From Thiothrix subterranea (GTDB lineage Bacteria; Pseudomonadota; Gammaproteobacteria; Thiotrichales; Thiotrichaceae): DNA of 64,000 nucleotides. A model generated the notes under the pieces. That model made no database searches. It saw only the letters and a list, made by a program, of their open reading frames with translations, and had not been told where the DNA came from. The position numbers and the translations under genes were made by a program. The DNA lies in assembly GCF_030930995.1 (NCBI RefSeq), contig NZ_CP133217.1:3152001-3216000 (forward strand), given 5' to 3'. Shown here in pieces: positions 7,295-16,290 of the stretch. Position 1 is the first letter of the stretch; every line of letters starts with the position of its first letter.

Positions 7295-8242
7295 CTACAT
7301 ATCCAATGGACTGATCACACCAGCACCGCCCGTTCTTGCCACATGCAGGTAAATTGCTGTGGTACTGATGTCAGAATGCCCTAACAGCTTCTGTATAGTC
7401 ACAATATCAGTGCCTTTTTCCAGCAAATAGGTAGCAAAGGTATGCCGCAGTAGGTGAGGGTGCATGTTCTTGTTGAGTCCTGCTTGCTTTCCCGCCTCGC
7501 GTAGTGCCTTCTGGATATTGGTTTCGTGGATGTGCCACCTTCTCACCAGTTGAGTTTGAGGACATACAGACAATTTCCCCGATGGAAAGACCCACTGCCA
7601 GCCGTAGTCCTTCGAGTTGTATTTCTTCTCTAAGCCTTGGGGTAAGAACACTGTCCCAAAGCCATTTGCTAAATCGTTGTCATGTAGTTTTTTCACCTTG
7701 ACTAAGTGATTCTGAAGCTCTTCCTTCAGTGATAGTGGCAACGGCGTTACTCTATCCTTGTTCCCCTTGCCCTGTTTGATCATGATCTGGTTGCGGTCAA
7801 ACGCAATGTCCTTAACCCTTAGCTCCATGATTTCCATCAGTCGGCATCCAGTGCCATACAGTAGACGACAGATAAGCAAGTGCATACCTTTTAGATGTGA
7901 GAACACAGCGGCTAACTCTTCCTGACTTAGAACCTCAGGCATCTTCTGGGGTCGTTTGCTCTTGGCTATGTTGTCCATGTAGTCCAGTTGTATCTTAAGT
8001 ACCTGATTATACATAAACATAATGCTGTTAAATGCTTGCTTGCTGGTGCTGACACTCACGCCACGAGTGTTTACCAGATAACTGATATAGCCTTCTACGT
8101 GCTTACTCGTCAGGTCTTTAGGGTGTTGTTTTCCATGATAAATAATAAACTTCCTGATCCAGCCTATATAAGCCTTCTCAGTCTTTAGGGAATAGTTGCG
8201 CAGTCTGATTACAGATGCAATTTCGTCTAGTAGCTTTGACAT
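7295..8242 (-). CDS. intI: Integron-type tyrosine recombinase (IntI family), copy 2
   Basis: Same 315-aa IntI-family protein as in copy 1 (catalytic R134, H263, R266, H289, Y298; IntI-specific patch at about 192-219). Start chosen at MSKLLDE by the same GGAG ribosome site. Its stop lies 144 bp from the attC outer box, and the gap carries several short stems (GGAACG/CGTTCC, CTACCGCG/CGCGATAG, ACCGA.GG/CC.TCGGT) that could end transcription or shape single-stranded DNA. Confidence 0.93.
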   Translation of the reverse strand: MSKLLDEIASVIRLRNYSLKTEKAYIGWIRKFIIYHGKQHPKDLTSKHVEGYISYLVNTRGVSVSTSKQAFNSIMFMYNQVLKIQLDYMDNIAKSKRPQKMPEVLSQEELAAVFSHLKGMHLLICRLLYGTGCRLMEIMELRVKDIAFDRNQIMIKQGKGNKDRVTPLPLSLKEELQNHLVKVKKLHDNDLANGFGTVFLPQGLEKKYNSKDYGWQWVFPSGKLSVCPQTQLVRRWHIHETNIQKALREAGKQAGLNKNMHPHLLRHTFATYLLEKGTDIVTIQKLLGHSDISTTAIYLHVARTGGAGVISPLDM

Positions 8243-8334
8243 TGGGGTAAATCTCCAAATAGCAGACACGACAAAGCCAACCGGATAGTTTCCCATCCAG
8301 TTGGGTTGTAGGGTTGGTTAAGGGTTGTTAGGTC

Positions 8335-8529
8335 TTAGGAGCTAAGACGCTGAGTAAAGCTGTTGTTCTCCAAAGCAGCTTGGGCTTCTGCTTGGGTCTT
8401 GAAGTATTCAACAGATTCACGGGAGACAGGGATAAAGTCTTGGGACGTACCGATGTAGTAACCAGCACGAGATTGCAGAACAGAGAGTTCCAGATAGTAG
8501 CCGATTTGTGCAGCTAAGAAACCTTTCAT
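8335..8529 (-). CDS. Small protein of 64 aa upstream of intI, copy 2
   Basis: Identical to the copy 1 protein, same ribosome site and spacing to intI. Retention of an intact frame in all copies, while the adjacent non-coding region has gathered indels, argues that it is a real gene. Confidence 0.6.
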   Translation of the reverse strand: MKGFLAAQIGYYLELSVLQSRAGYYIGTSQDFIPVSRESVEYFKTQAEAQAALENNSFTQRLSS

Positions 8530-9586
8530 GATCATATCCTCTTGATTTATAACACGGTGGGAGCAAGTTAAGGTGGTATCCCCTGGCTAATATATAGGCA
8601 GGTATACACGCTCCAGGTGTTCAGCGAGGATGTAATCAATAGAGGGTGGGGGCTTGGTTCAAGCACTAAACATTTTTGTTTACCGCTCAAGTCTAAAAAT
8701 ATATATATCATCAGCCGCTTAAATGATAATGGCTCTCATCTCTTTCAAAGCCTTATGCCATGCGGGTTCCAGAGGTTCTATCCTATAATTCCTTTGTAAT
8801 TTGTTGCGGTGCAGCATTCGCTATGTAGGTTCAGGCTTAGGTTGTCGGTATTATATTTCAGGGATAAATTCTTTATAAATCAATAGCATCCAGATTTGGA
8901 TGGCTCGACCAAAGCAGATTTGCTTTCTTCGGCATTATCAATAGCTTACTTGTTTTTCTAAGTCGTTGATTCTTTCGACTTTTCATTTTTGAAATACCGG
9001 CGGCGGGCAGTCTTTTTACTTCACGACACATGATGGAAATTACCACCATCTATTCCATAACACTAATCGACCCCTCCTATTGTTTCATCTTCTCTTATTT
9101 TGTCTCATCAGGAATCTCATTTCGTCCCCAAAGTGAGATTTTCCATAACCCCATTAAAGCTATATGTATCAAGGGTTTGAGGCACTTTTAGCACTCAAGG
9201 AGAAGTTGTTTTGCCTTCCACATAACAAGGGGAAATACACGTTCATGCTCGTGAACTATCACAAGTAATTAGCGTAGCCATAGGTAGTCAGATTGGGTGC
9301 ATCTTGTAATCAACACGACCAACTTATAATGAATTTAGTCTGGTTGTCTTAGAACTCTTCTTTATAGGTGGACACACCGAACAATGGTAGCAACCGCCCT
9401 TGCGGACATTGGTAGGGGTAGGTGTTCTTCTTCTTCATTGGTCTAAGGTATTCCACTGATACTATATAAAATGGATGACTAACAAGGAGATATAACACAA
9501 AGAGAGGAAGGATCTGATGCCCCGATAAACACAGAGAGCAACTAAGGAACACCAGACCCTTATGAATTTTCTACATTAACCTGTGT

Positions 9587-9665
9587 AGCTTCTATCGAAG
9601 TTTCCACAGAAACCTTCGGTAGCTGTGTAACTTCTTGCGAAGATTCCACAGAATCCTTCGGAAGC
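9587..9665. repeat. Twin imperfect hairpins upstream of rep, copy 2
   Basis: Same two adjacent stems as at 5106-5184, unchanged in sequence, although the flanking non-coding DNA varies between copies. Confidence 0.5.
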
Positions 9666-9786
9666 TGTGTCGCTAATCTTAAAACCACTGTGCGGACTCA
9701 TCCGGGGGTTGGACATTAGGTCAAAGATTCTACTATAAAATCTCATTTTGCTTATAAGTTCTGCTTTTAGCTAACGAACTTTCTGC

Positions 9787-9792
9787 TATAAT
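9787..9792 (+). promoter_or_regulatory. Candidate -10 box for rep, copy 2
   Basis: TATAAT about 78 bp before the rep frame, identical context to copy 1; weak -35. Confidence 0.42.
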
Positions 9793-9869
9793 AAGAGATT
9801 CTTTATTACTTACCCTCTCAAGGAGGTCAAACTAGAGCAGATAGAACCTTTCGATAGGTCAATTATAGA

Positions 9870-11228
9870 TTGAATCATAACAACAAATCAAACTGGGTGA
9901 TGTTCGACAACATCATTTTCACAATTGATTGGTCGCATCCTGATCAACCAGCCGTGACTAACGGCGAGACAACACTAGCCCACGTCAAGGGCTACTTCAA
10001 AACTGAACATCTGGCTGTCCATGCACCTTGTTTAGCTACCAAGAGCCAACCTCTTGCTGAGGTACGCCATCCACACCCAACAGACTTTCTCAAAGGCGGC
10101 AAGGTAGAACGCTTTGCACCATCATACGTTACTGTCCGGTCGCTCATTAATAGCGAAACTGGAGAATGGAACACAGGCTTCGAGTTCGACGGTAGCCTAA
10201 TCAAGCACTTGCAAGGGCATAACGTCTGGGGTAGCGATAATCTTGAGCAAATCGTCAAGGATACCTTCTTCTCAGTTCTGAACAGCATCAACCCTGAGCT
10301 TATCAAGCTGCACGATTGGGACACTCAGAAGCAAACCATCAAGTTTAGTCGTATAGACATCAATGCCTCTTATGATTTGGGGTCATTCGATAACGTGTTT
10401 AACTGGCTACAGGACGCTTACAAGGCATCCTCCCTTAAGAATCGTGGTCGTGCTTGCTTCCCGAATCCCAAGAAAGCACAAGAGCCTACCAAGGAAGAGC
10501 TAACAACACTCTACTGGGGAACGCTCAACGGCAAAACCAAACAGGCTGACTGGTATCTCAAGGCGTATCACAAGCACACTCAGATTGTTGAGACTGAACC
10601 ACTCATCTGGGTGCATGACTACAACGAGAAGATATTCAACGAGCCACGACTACCTACGCCACCTGATGCACAGGCATACGCTGAGAAGGCTCTACGGGTC
10701 GAGATTACCTTAAAAACCAAAGAGCTGAAACGTAAGAAGCTCCATGCGCTCACTGATTGGCAAGGGGTCAACGTCTACGATCTGTTTAAGCACTACACAA
10801 GCCGCCTGAGCTTTGATCTGTCGCAGATGGACAAGTCTATTCCCAACTACGATAAGCTGCCTACTGCTACAAAAGCAGTCTTCATGGACTGGTTCAACAC
10901 CAAACACCTAGAGAAATTGTATAGACATTCCACACTGGAGCGTCATCGCAAGATCATCAGAGACATCACTGGGCATGACATCCTTAAGCAGCAGTGCAAT
11001 CCAGTTGACCATGTAGACTTTTACGACATCCACGGCAATGAGCCTATGGGCAATCCTAATACACCTGACCATAAGTCAGTTGTAGAAGCTAAGGGGGCAA
11101 GGGTCATAGCTGCGTTTATGGAGAAATCAAATGCAACGTCTAAAAGTTTTAAGAAAAAACCTACACAAAAGAAAAAATTTACAGCGCAAAAGGTTGATCA
11201 GACCACAACCAGAGCGGACATAGGATAA
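9870..11228 (+). CDS. Filamentous-phage gene II-type replication initiator, copy 2
   Basis: Identical 452-aa protein to copy 1 (TTG at 9870 or ATG at 9900). The gpII landmarks LQGHNVWG and SRID are intact, so this copy is expected to be functional. Being inside a tandem array, replication started here could release a whole unit by running from one origin to the next, as known for tandem filamentous prophages. Confidence 0.85.
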   Translation: MNHNNKSNWVMFDNIIFTIDWSHPDQPAVTNGETTLAHVKGYFKTEHLAVHAPCLATKSQPLAEVRHPHPTDFLKGGKVERFAPSYVTVRSLINSETGEWNTGFEFDGSLIKHLQGHNVWGSDNLEQIVKDTFFSVLNSINPELIKLHDWDTQKQTIKFSRIDINASYDLGSFDNVFNWLQDAYKASSLKNRGRACFPNPKKAQEPTKEELTTLYWGTLNGKTKQADWYLKAYHKHTQIVETEPLIWVHDYNEKIFNEPRLPTPPDAQAYAEKALRVEITLKTKELKRKKLHALTDWQGVNVYDLFKHYTSRLSFDLSQMDKSIPNYDKLPTATKAVFMDWFNTKHLEKLYRHSTLERHRKIIRDITGHDILKQQCNPVDHVDFYDIHGNEPMGNPNTPDHKSVVEAKGARVIAAFMEKSNATSKSFKKKPTQKKKFTAQKVDQTTTRADIG

Positions 11229-11248
11229 TCACCAAGGAGACATCACCA

Positions 11249-11494
11249 ATGAACGACACCAGAATTTATCAATACAATCAATTACAACGTGAACTTATGA
11301 GCAGCATCCTACAGGTCGCCATGACCGATGATCTACTCCAGAACCCAACGATTCTCCCAGACAAGGCGGGCGAATCTTACAGGGTAGTCCAGCACCTTGA
11401 GACCGTCCATAGACTTCTTACAGCTATCAAGGAAGGTCGGGCTATGCGTGATGATGGTTCAGCTAATACCAATCTTTATTCCAGCTATCGCTGA
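11249..11494 (+). CDS. Small protein of 81 aa downstream of rep, copy 2
   Basis: Same as copy 1 apart from Val at residue 53 (GTC for ATC). Strong ribosome site, 20-bp gap after rep, and the stop codon lies 21 bp before the unit boundary. Confidence 0.65.
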   Translation: MNDTRIYQYNQLQRELMSSILQVAMTDDLLQNPTILPDKAGESYRVVQHLETVHRLLTAIKEGRAMRDDGSANTNLYSSYR

Positions 11495-11509
11495 TAGACC
11501 AGTTTTCTA

Positions 11510-11633
11510 ACATAACGTCATATCATGAGAAGATATTCCCCGTAGAACTTAATCGAAGCCTAAGCAGTTCCCCAACCTGCTGAACTTCAACAAGAACCAC
11601 TGGGAATATACTTCTCTATGCTCCTTGTTATGT
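11510..11633 (-). other. attC site of element copy 3 (complete)
   Basis: Identical to the 7028-7151 site: outer boxes at 11510-11516 and 11627-11633. The copy 2/copy 3 boundary is at 11515/11516. Confidence 0.86.
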
Positions 11634-11776
11634 CTTTGGAACGCCTCGCTTCTCGTTCCCTCCATTATGTTCAAGGTCAAACATAGGGGTAGTTCCCCCT
11701 GTCTTCTACCGCGAAGCGCGATAGTCACGGAGCTTCTACCGAAGGCTCATCATGAACCCTCGGTAGCTACGCAAGC

Positions 11777-12724
11777 CTACATATCCAATGGACTGATCAC
11801 ACCAGCACCGCCCGTTCTTGCCACATGCAGGTAAATTGCTGTGGTACTGATGTCAGAATGCCCTAACAGCTTCTGTATAGTCACAATATCAGTGCCTTTT
11901 TCCAGCAAATAGGTAGCAAAGGTATGCCGCAGTAGGTGAGGGTGCATGTTCTTGTTGAGTCCTGCTTGCTTTCCCGCCTCGCGTAGTGCCTTCTGGATAT
12001 TGGTTTCGTGGATGTGCCACCTTCTCACCAGTTGAGTTTGAGGACATACAGACAATTTCCCCGATGGAAAGACCCACTGCCAGCCGTAGTCCTTCGAGTT
12101 GTATTTCTTCTCTAAGCCTTGGGGTAAGAACACTGTCCCAAAGCCATTTGCTAAATCGTTGTCATGTAGTTTTTTCACCTTGACTAAGTGATTCTGAAGC
12201 TCTTCCTTCAGTGATAGTGGCAACGGCGTTACTCTATCCTTGTTCCCCTTGCCCTGTTTGATCATGATCTGGTTGCGGTCAAACGCAATGTCCTTAACCC
12301 TTAGCTCCATGATTTCCATCAGTCGGCATCCAGTGCCATACAGTAGACGACAGATAAGCAAGTGCATACCTTTTAGATGTGAGAACACAGCGGCTAACTC
12401 TTCCTGACTTAGAACCTCAGGCATCTTCTGGGGTCGTTTGCTCTTGGCTATGTTGTCCATGTAGTCCAGTTGTATCTTAAGTACCTGATTATACATAAAC
12501 ATAATGCTGTTAAATGCTTGCTTGCTGGTGCTGACACTCACGCCACGAGTGTTTACCAGATAACTGATATAGCCTTCTACGTGCTTACTCGTCAGGTCTT
12601 TAGGGTGTTGTTTTCCATGATAAATAATAAACTTCCTGATCCAGCCTATATAAGCCTTCTCAGTCTTTAGGGAATAGTTGCGCAGTCTGATTACAGATGC
12701 AATTTCGTCTAGTAGCTTTGACAT
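11777..12724 (-). CDS. intI: Integron-type tyrosine recombinase (IntI family), copy 3
   Basis: Third identical 315-aa IntI-family integrase, start MSKLLDE. All active-site residues are present. With three intact intI genes and no separate intI beside the array, the units themselves are the only visible source of integrase for the cassettes at 1-2551. Confidence 0.93.
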   Translation of the reverse strand: MSKLLDEIASVIRLRNYSLKTEKAYIGWIRKFIIYHGKQHPKDLTSKHVEGYISYLVNTRGVSVSTSKQAFNSIMFMYNQVLKIQLDYMDNIAKSKRPQKMPEVLSQEELAAVFSHLKGMHLLICRLLYGTGCRLMEIMELRVKDIAFDRNQIMIKQGKGNKDRVTPLPLSLKEELQNHLVKVKKLHDNDLANGFGTVFLPQGLEKKYNSKDYGWQWVFPSGKLSVCPQTQLVRRWHIHETNIQKALREAGKQAGLNKNMHPHLLRHTFATYLLEKGTDIVTIQKLLGHSDISTTAIYLHVARTGGAGVISPLDM

Positions 12725-12816
12725 TGGGGTAAATCTCCAAATAGCAGACACGACAAAGCCAACCGGATAGTTTCCCATCCAGTTGGGTTGTAGGGTTGGT
12801 TAAGGGTTGTTAGGTC

Positions 12817-13011
12817 TTAGGAGCTAAGACGCTGAGTAAAGCTGTTGTTCTCCAAAGCAGCTTGGGCTTCTGCTTGGGTCTTGAAGTATTCAACAGATTC
12901 ACGGGAGACAGGGATAAAGTCTTGGGACGTACCGATGTAGTAACCAGCACGAGATTGCAGAACAGAGAGTTCCAGATAGTAGCCGATTTGTGCAGCTAAG
13001 AAACCTTTCAT
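12817..13011 (-). CDS. Small protein of 64 aa upstream of intI, copy 3
   Basis: Identical to the other two copies, same ribosome site. Function unknown. Confidence 0.6.
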   Translation of the reverse strand: MKGFLAAQIGYYLELSVLQSRAGYYIGTSQDFIPVSRESVEYFKTQAEAQAALENNSFTQRLSS

Positions 13012-14069
13012 GATCATATCCTCTTGATTTATAACACGGTGGGAGCAAGTTAAGGTGGTATCCCCTGGCTAATATATAGGCAGGTATACACGCTCCAGGT
13101 GTTCAGCGAGGATGTAATCAATAGAGGGTGGGGGCTTGGTTCAAGCACTAAACATTTTTGTTTACCGCTCAAGTCTAAAAATATATATATCATCAGCCGC
13201 TTAAATGATAATGGCTCTCATCTCTTTCAAAGCCTTATGCCATGCGGGTTTCCAGAGGTTCTATCCTATAATTCCTTTGTAATTTGTTGCGGTGCAGCAT
13301 TCGCTATGTAGGTTCAGGCTTAGGTTGTCGGTATTATATTTCAGGGATAAATTCTTTATAAATCAATAGCATCCAGATTTGGATGGCTCGACCAAAGCAG
13401 ATTTGCTTTCTTCGGCATTATCAATAGCTTACTTGTTTTTCTAAGTCGTTGATTCTTTCGACTTTTCATTTTTGAAATACCGGCGGCGGGCAGTCTTTTT
13501 ACTTCACGACACATGATGGAAATTACCACCATCTATTCCATAACACTAATCGACCCCTCCTATTGTTTCATCTTCTCTTATTTTGTCTCATCAGGAATCT
13601 CATTTCGTCCCCAAAGTGAGATTTTCCATAACCCCATTAAAGCTATATGTATCAAGGGTTTGAGGCACTTTTAGCACTCAAGGAGAAGTTGTTTTGCCTT
13701 CCACATAACAAGGGGAAATACACGTTCATGCTCGTGAACTATCACAAGTAATTAGCGTAGCCATAGGTAGTCAGATTGGGTGCATCTTGTAATCAACACG
13801 ACCAACTTATAATGAATTTAGTCTGGTTGTCTTAGAACTCTTCTTTATAGGTGGACACACCGAACAATGGTAGCAACCGCCCTTGCGGACATTGGTAGGG
13901 GTAGGTGTTCTTCTTCTTCATTGGTCTAAGGTATTCCACTGATACTATATAAAATGGATGACTAACAAGGAGATATAACACAAAGAGAGGAAGGATCTGA
14001 TGCCCCGATAAACACAGAGAGCAACTAAGGAACACCAGACCCTTATGAATTTTCTACATTAACCTGTGT

Positions 14070-14148
14070 AGCTTCTATCGAAGTTTCCACAGAAACCTTC
14101 GGTAGCTGTGTAACTTCTTGCGAAGATTCCACAGAATCCTTCGGAAGC
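14070..14148. repeat. Twin imperfect hairpins upstream of rep, copy 3
   Basis: Same two adjacent stems as in copies 1 and 2. Confidence 0.5.
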
Positions 14149-14268
14149 TGTGTCGCTAATCTTAAAACCACTGTGCGGACTCATCTGGGGTTGGACATTA
14201 GGTCAAAGATTCTACTATAAAATCTCATTTTGCTTATAAGTTCTGCTTTTAGCTAACGAACTTTCTGC

Positions 14269-14274
14269 TATAAT
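14269..14274 (+). promoter_or_regulatory. Candidate -10 box for rep, copy 3
   Basis: TATAAT in the same context as the other copies; weak -35. Confidence 0.42.
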
Positions 14275-14351
14275 AAGAGATTCTTTATTACTTACCCTCT
14301 CAAGGAGGTCAAACTAGAGCAGATAGAACCTTTCGATAGGTCAATTATAGA

Positions 14352-15710
14352 TTGAATCATAACAACAAATCAAACTGGGTGATGTTCGACAACATCATTT
14401 TCACAATTGATTGGTCGCATCCTGATCAACCAGCCGTGACTAACGGCGAGACAACACTAGCCCACGTCAAGGGCTACTTCAAAACTGAACATCTGGCTGT
14501 CCATGCACCTTGTTTAGCTACCAAGAGCCAACCTCTTGCTGAGGTACGCCATCCACACCCAACAGACTTTCTCAAAGGCGGCAAGGTAGAACGCTTTGCA
14601 CCATCATACGTTACTGTCCGGTCGCTCATTAATAGCGAAACTGGAGAATGGAACACAGGCTTCGAGTTCGACGGTAGCCTAATCAAGCACTTGCAAGGGC
14701 ATAACGTCTGGGGTAGCGATAATCTTGAGCAAATCGTCAAGGATACCTTCTTCTCAGTTCTGAACAGCATCAACCCTGAGCTTATCAAGCTGCACGATTG
14801 GGACACTCAGAAGCAAACCATCAAGTTTAGTCGTATAGACATCAATGCCTCTTATGATTTGGGGTCATTCGATAACGTGTTTAACTGGCTACAGGACGCT
14901 TACAAGGCATCCTCCCTTAAGAATCGTGGTCGTGCTTGCTTCCCGAATCCCAAGAAAGCACAAGAGCCTACCAAGGAAGAGCTAACAACACTCTACTGGG
15001 GAACGCTCAACGGCAAAACCAAACAGGCTGACTGGTATCTCAAGGCGTATCACAAGCACACTCAGATTGTTGAGACTGAACCACTCATCTGGGTGCATGA
15101 CTACAACGAGAAGATATTCAACGAGCCACGACTACCTACGCCACCTGATGCACAGGCATACGCTGAGAAGGCTCTACGGGTCGAGATTACCTTAAAAACC
15201 AAAGAGCTGAAACGTAAGAAGCTCCATGCGCTCACTGATTGGCAAGGGGTCAACGTCTACGATCTGTTTAAGCACTACACAAGCCGCCTGAGCTTTGATC
15301 TGTCGCAGATGGACAAGTCTATTCCCAACTACGATAAGCTGCCTACTGCTACAAAAGCAGTCTTCATGGACTGGTTCAACACCAAACACCTAGAGAAATT
15401 GTATAGACATTCCACACTGGAGCGTCATCGCAAGATCATCAGAGACATCACTGGGCATGACATCCTTAAGCAGCAGTGCAATCCAGTTGACCATGTAGAC
15501 TTTTACGACATCCACGGCAATGAGCCTATGGGCAATCCTAATACACCTGACCATAAGTCAGTTGTAGAAGCTAAGGGGGCAAGGGTCATAGCTGCGTTTA
15601 TGGAGAAATCAAATGCAACGTCTAAAAGTTTTAAGAAAAAACCTACACAAAAGAAAAAATTTACAGCGCAAAAGGTTGATCAGACCACAACCAGAGCGGA
15701 CATAGGATAA
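14352..15710 (+). CDS. Filamentous-phage gene II-type replication initiator, copy 3
   Basis: Identical 452-aa protein (TTG at 14352 or ATG at 14382). Same gpII-family landmarks as copy 1. Confidence 0.85.
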   Translation: MNHNNKSNWVMFDNIIFTIDWSHPDQPAVTNGETTLAHVKGYFKTEHLAVHAPCLATKSQPLAEVRHPHPTDFLKGGKVERFAPSYVTVRSLINSETGEWNTGFEFDGSLIKHLQGHNVWGSDNLEQIVKDTFFSVLNSINPELIKLHDWDTQKQTIKFSRIDINASYDLGSFDNVFNWLQDAYKASSLKNRGRACFPNPKKAQEPTKEELTTLYWGTLNGKTKQADWYLKAYHKHTQIVETEPLIWVHDYNEKIFNEPRLPTPPDAQAYAEKALRVEITLKTKELKRKKLHALTDWQGVNVYDLFKHYTSRLSFDLSQMDKSIPNYDKLPTATKAVFMDWFNTKHLEKLYRHSTLERHRKIIRDITGHDILKQQCNPVDHVDFYDIHGNEPMGNPNTPDHKSVVEAKGARVIAAFMEKSNATSKSFKKKPTQKKKFTAQKVDQTTTRADIG

Positions 15711-15730
15711 TCACCAAGGAGACATCACCA

Positions 15731-15976
15731 ATGAACGACACCAGAATTTATCAATACAATCAATTACAACGTGAACTTATGAGCAGCATCCTACAGGTCG
15801 CCATGACCGATGATCTACTCCAGAACCCAACGATTCTCCCAGACAAGGCGGGCGAATCTTACAGGGTAGTCCAGCACCTTGAGACCATCCATAGACTTCT
15901 TACAGCTATCAAGGAAGGTCGGGCTATGCGTGATGATGGTTCAGCTAATACCAATCTTTATTCCAGCTATCGCTGA
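15731..15976 (+). CDS. Small protein of 81 aa downstream of rep, copy 3
   Basis: Identical to the copy 1 protein (Ile53). Ends 21 bp before the element boundary with the chromosome. Confidence 0.65.
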   Translation: MNDTRIYQYNQLQRELMSSILQVAMTDDLLQNPTILPDKAGESYRVVQHLETIHRLLTAIKEGRAMRDDGSANTNLYSSYR

Positions 15977-15997
15977 TAGACCAGTTTTCTAACATAA

Positions 15998-16290
15998 CAG
16001 TTTATTAGGCGGCGTTCTGGAATATCAGGATAGGAAGCCTGCGCTCAATCAGTGAGCACAGTTCGCAAGTCTTCCGCATAGCATAGTCTGGGACTGCGGA
16101 GGTGAGTTGCCGTGAAACCACGCTACCGCCCTAGCGCGTACACACCAACAGTTGCGAAAACTTTACTCTGATCGTCATCTGAACGAGTGTAAATCATAAC
16201 GCCGCCGTATGGAATCTGCATTTTTCATACCTAATGATCAACCCAAAACCTCCCCCCGATACGTGTCAGGAGAAGGAAGCACTAACGAAA
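15998..16290. other. Junction region between element array and sulfur gene block, no CDS
   Basis: In cassette sense this is the upstream end of the array, where an attI or the attC of a preceding cassette would be expected. The base context of the junction is CTG^TTATG on the minus strand. No integrase gene lies beside it. The segment 16010-16206 is strongly structured and annotated separately; the rest shows nothing. Confidence 0.5.
16010..16206. ncRNA. Structured element of about 197 nt closed by a 9-bp inverted repeat, possibly HEARO/omega-RNA-like
   Basis: Outer stem GGCGGCGTT/AACGCCGCC; next inward AGTTCGCAA can pair with TTGCG-AA-AACT; local hairpins GCTCA/TGAGC, CCGCA/TGCGG and ACGCTA/TAGCGCGT. 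Such nested pairing with a multibranched centre fits a structured RNA (an orphan IscB-type omega RNA is one idea) or a folded recombination site. I cannot name the class from sequence alone and the strand is open. Confidence 0.35.

Larger units (their letters stand above)
8530..9869. other. Hairpin-rich non-coding region between intI and rep, copy 2
   Basis: Counterpart of 4048-5387. The T deletion near 8766 and the CCGGGGG variant near 9702 are specific to this copy. The T deletion changes a 70-codon open frame that is present in copies 1 and 3, which supports reading the region as non-coding. Confidence 0.55.
7034..11515 (-). mobile_element. IntI-Rep cassette-like element, copy 2 (4482 bp)
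   Basis: Middle copy, bounded on both sides by the complete junction ACATAAC/GTCATATC. Compared with copies 1 and 3 it lacks one T in the run near 8766 and has CCGGGGG instead of CTGGGG near 9702-9708. These cancel out, so the length stays 4482 bp. Gene content is the same as copy 1; the only coding change noted is I53V in the 81-aa protein. Confidence 0.88.
13012..14351. other. Hairpin-rich non-coding region between intI and rep, copy 3
   Basis: Counterpart of 4048-5387 with the same stems. No gene could be supported in it. Confidence 0.55.
11516..15997 (-). mobile_element. IntI-Rep cassette-like element, copy 3 (4482 bp)
   Basis: Last copy in coordinates, first in cassette reading sense. 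Its right edge is clean: after ACATAAC (15992-15998) the sequence changes from the unit junction GTCATATC to AGTTTATTAGG of the chromosome. It shares the short C-A-C-T-C and four-G variants with copy 2 near 13675 and 13710, but the T-run and CTGGGG variants with copy 1. Confidence 0.87.

Noticed and set aside
2552-15997. Tandem copies as pure assembly artefact
   Set aside because: Copies carry distinct, mosaic single-base differences and both outer junctions are clean, which argues for real copies, although the exact number could still be wrong.
2552-15997. Ordinary filamentous prophage integrated at dif by XerCD
   Set aside because: No dif-like sequence at the boundaries, no zot/pI or coat genes, and the unit has its own IntI-type integrase and attC ends.
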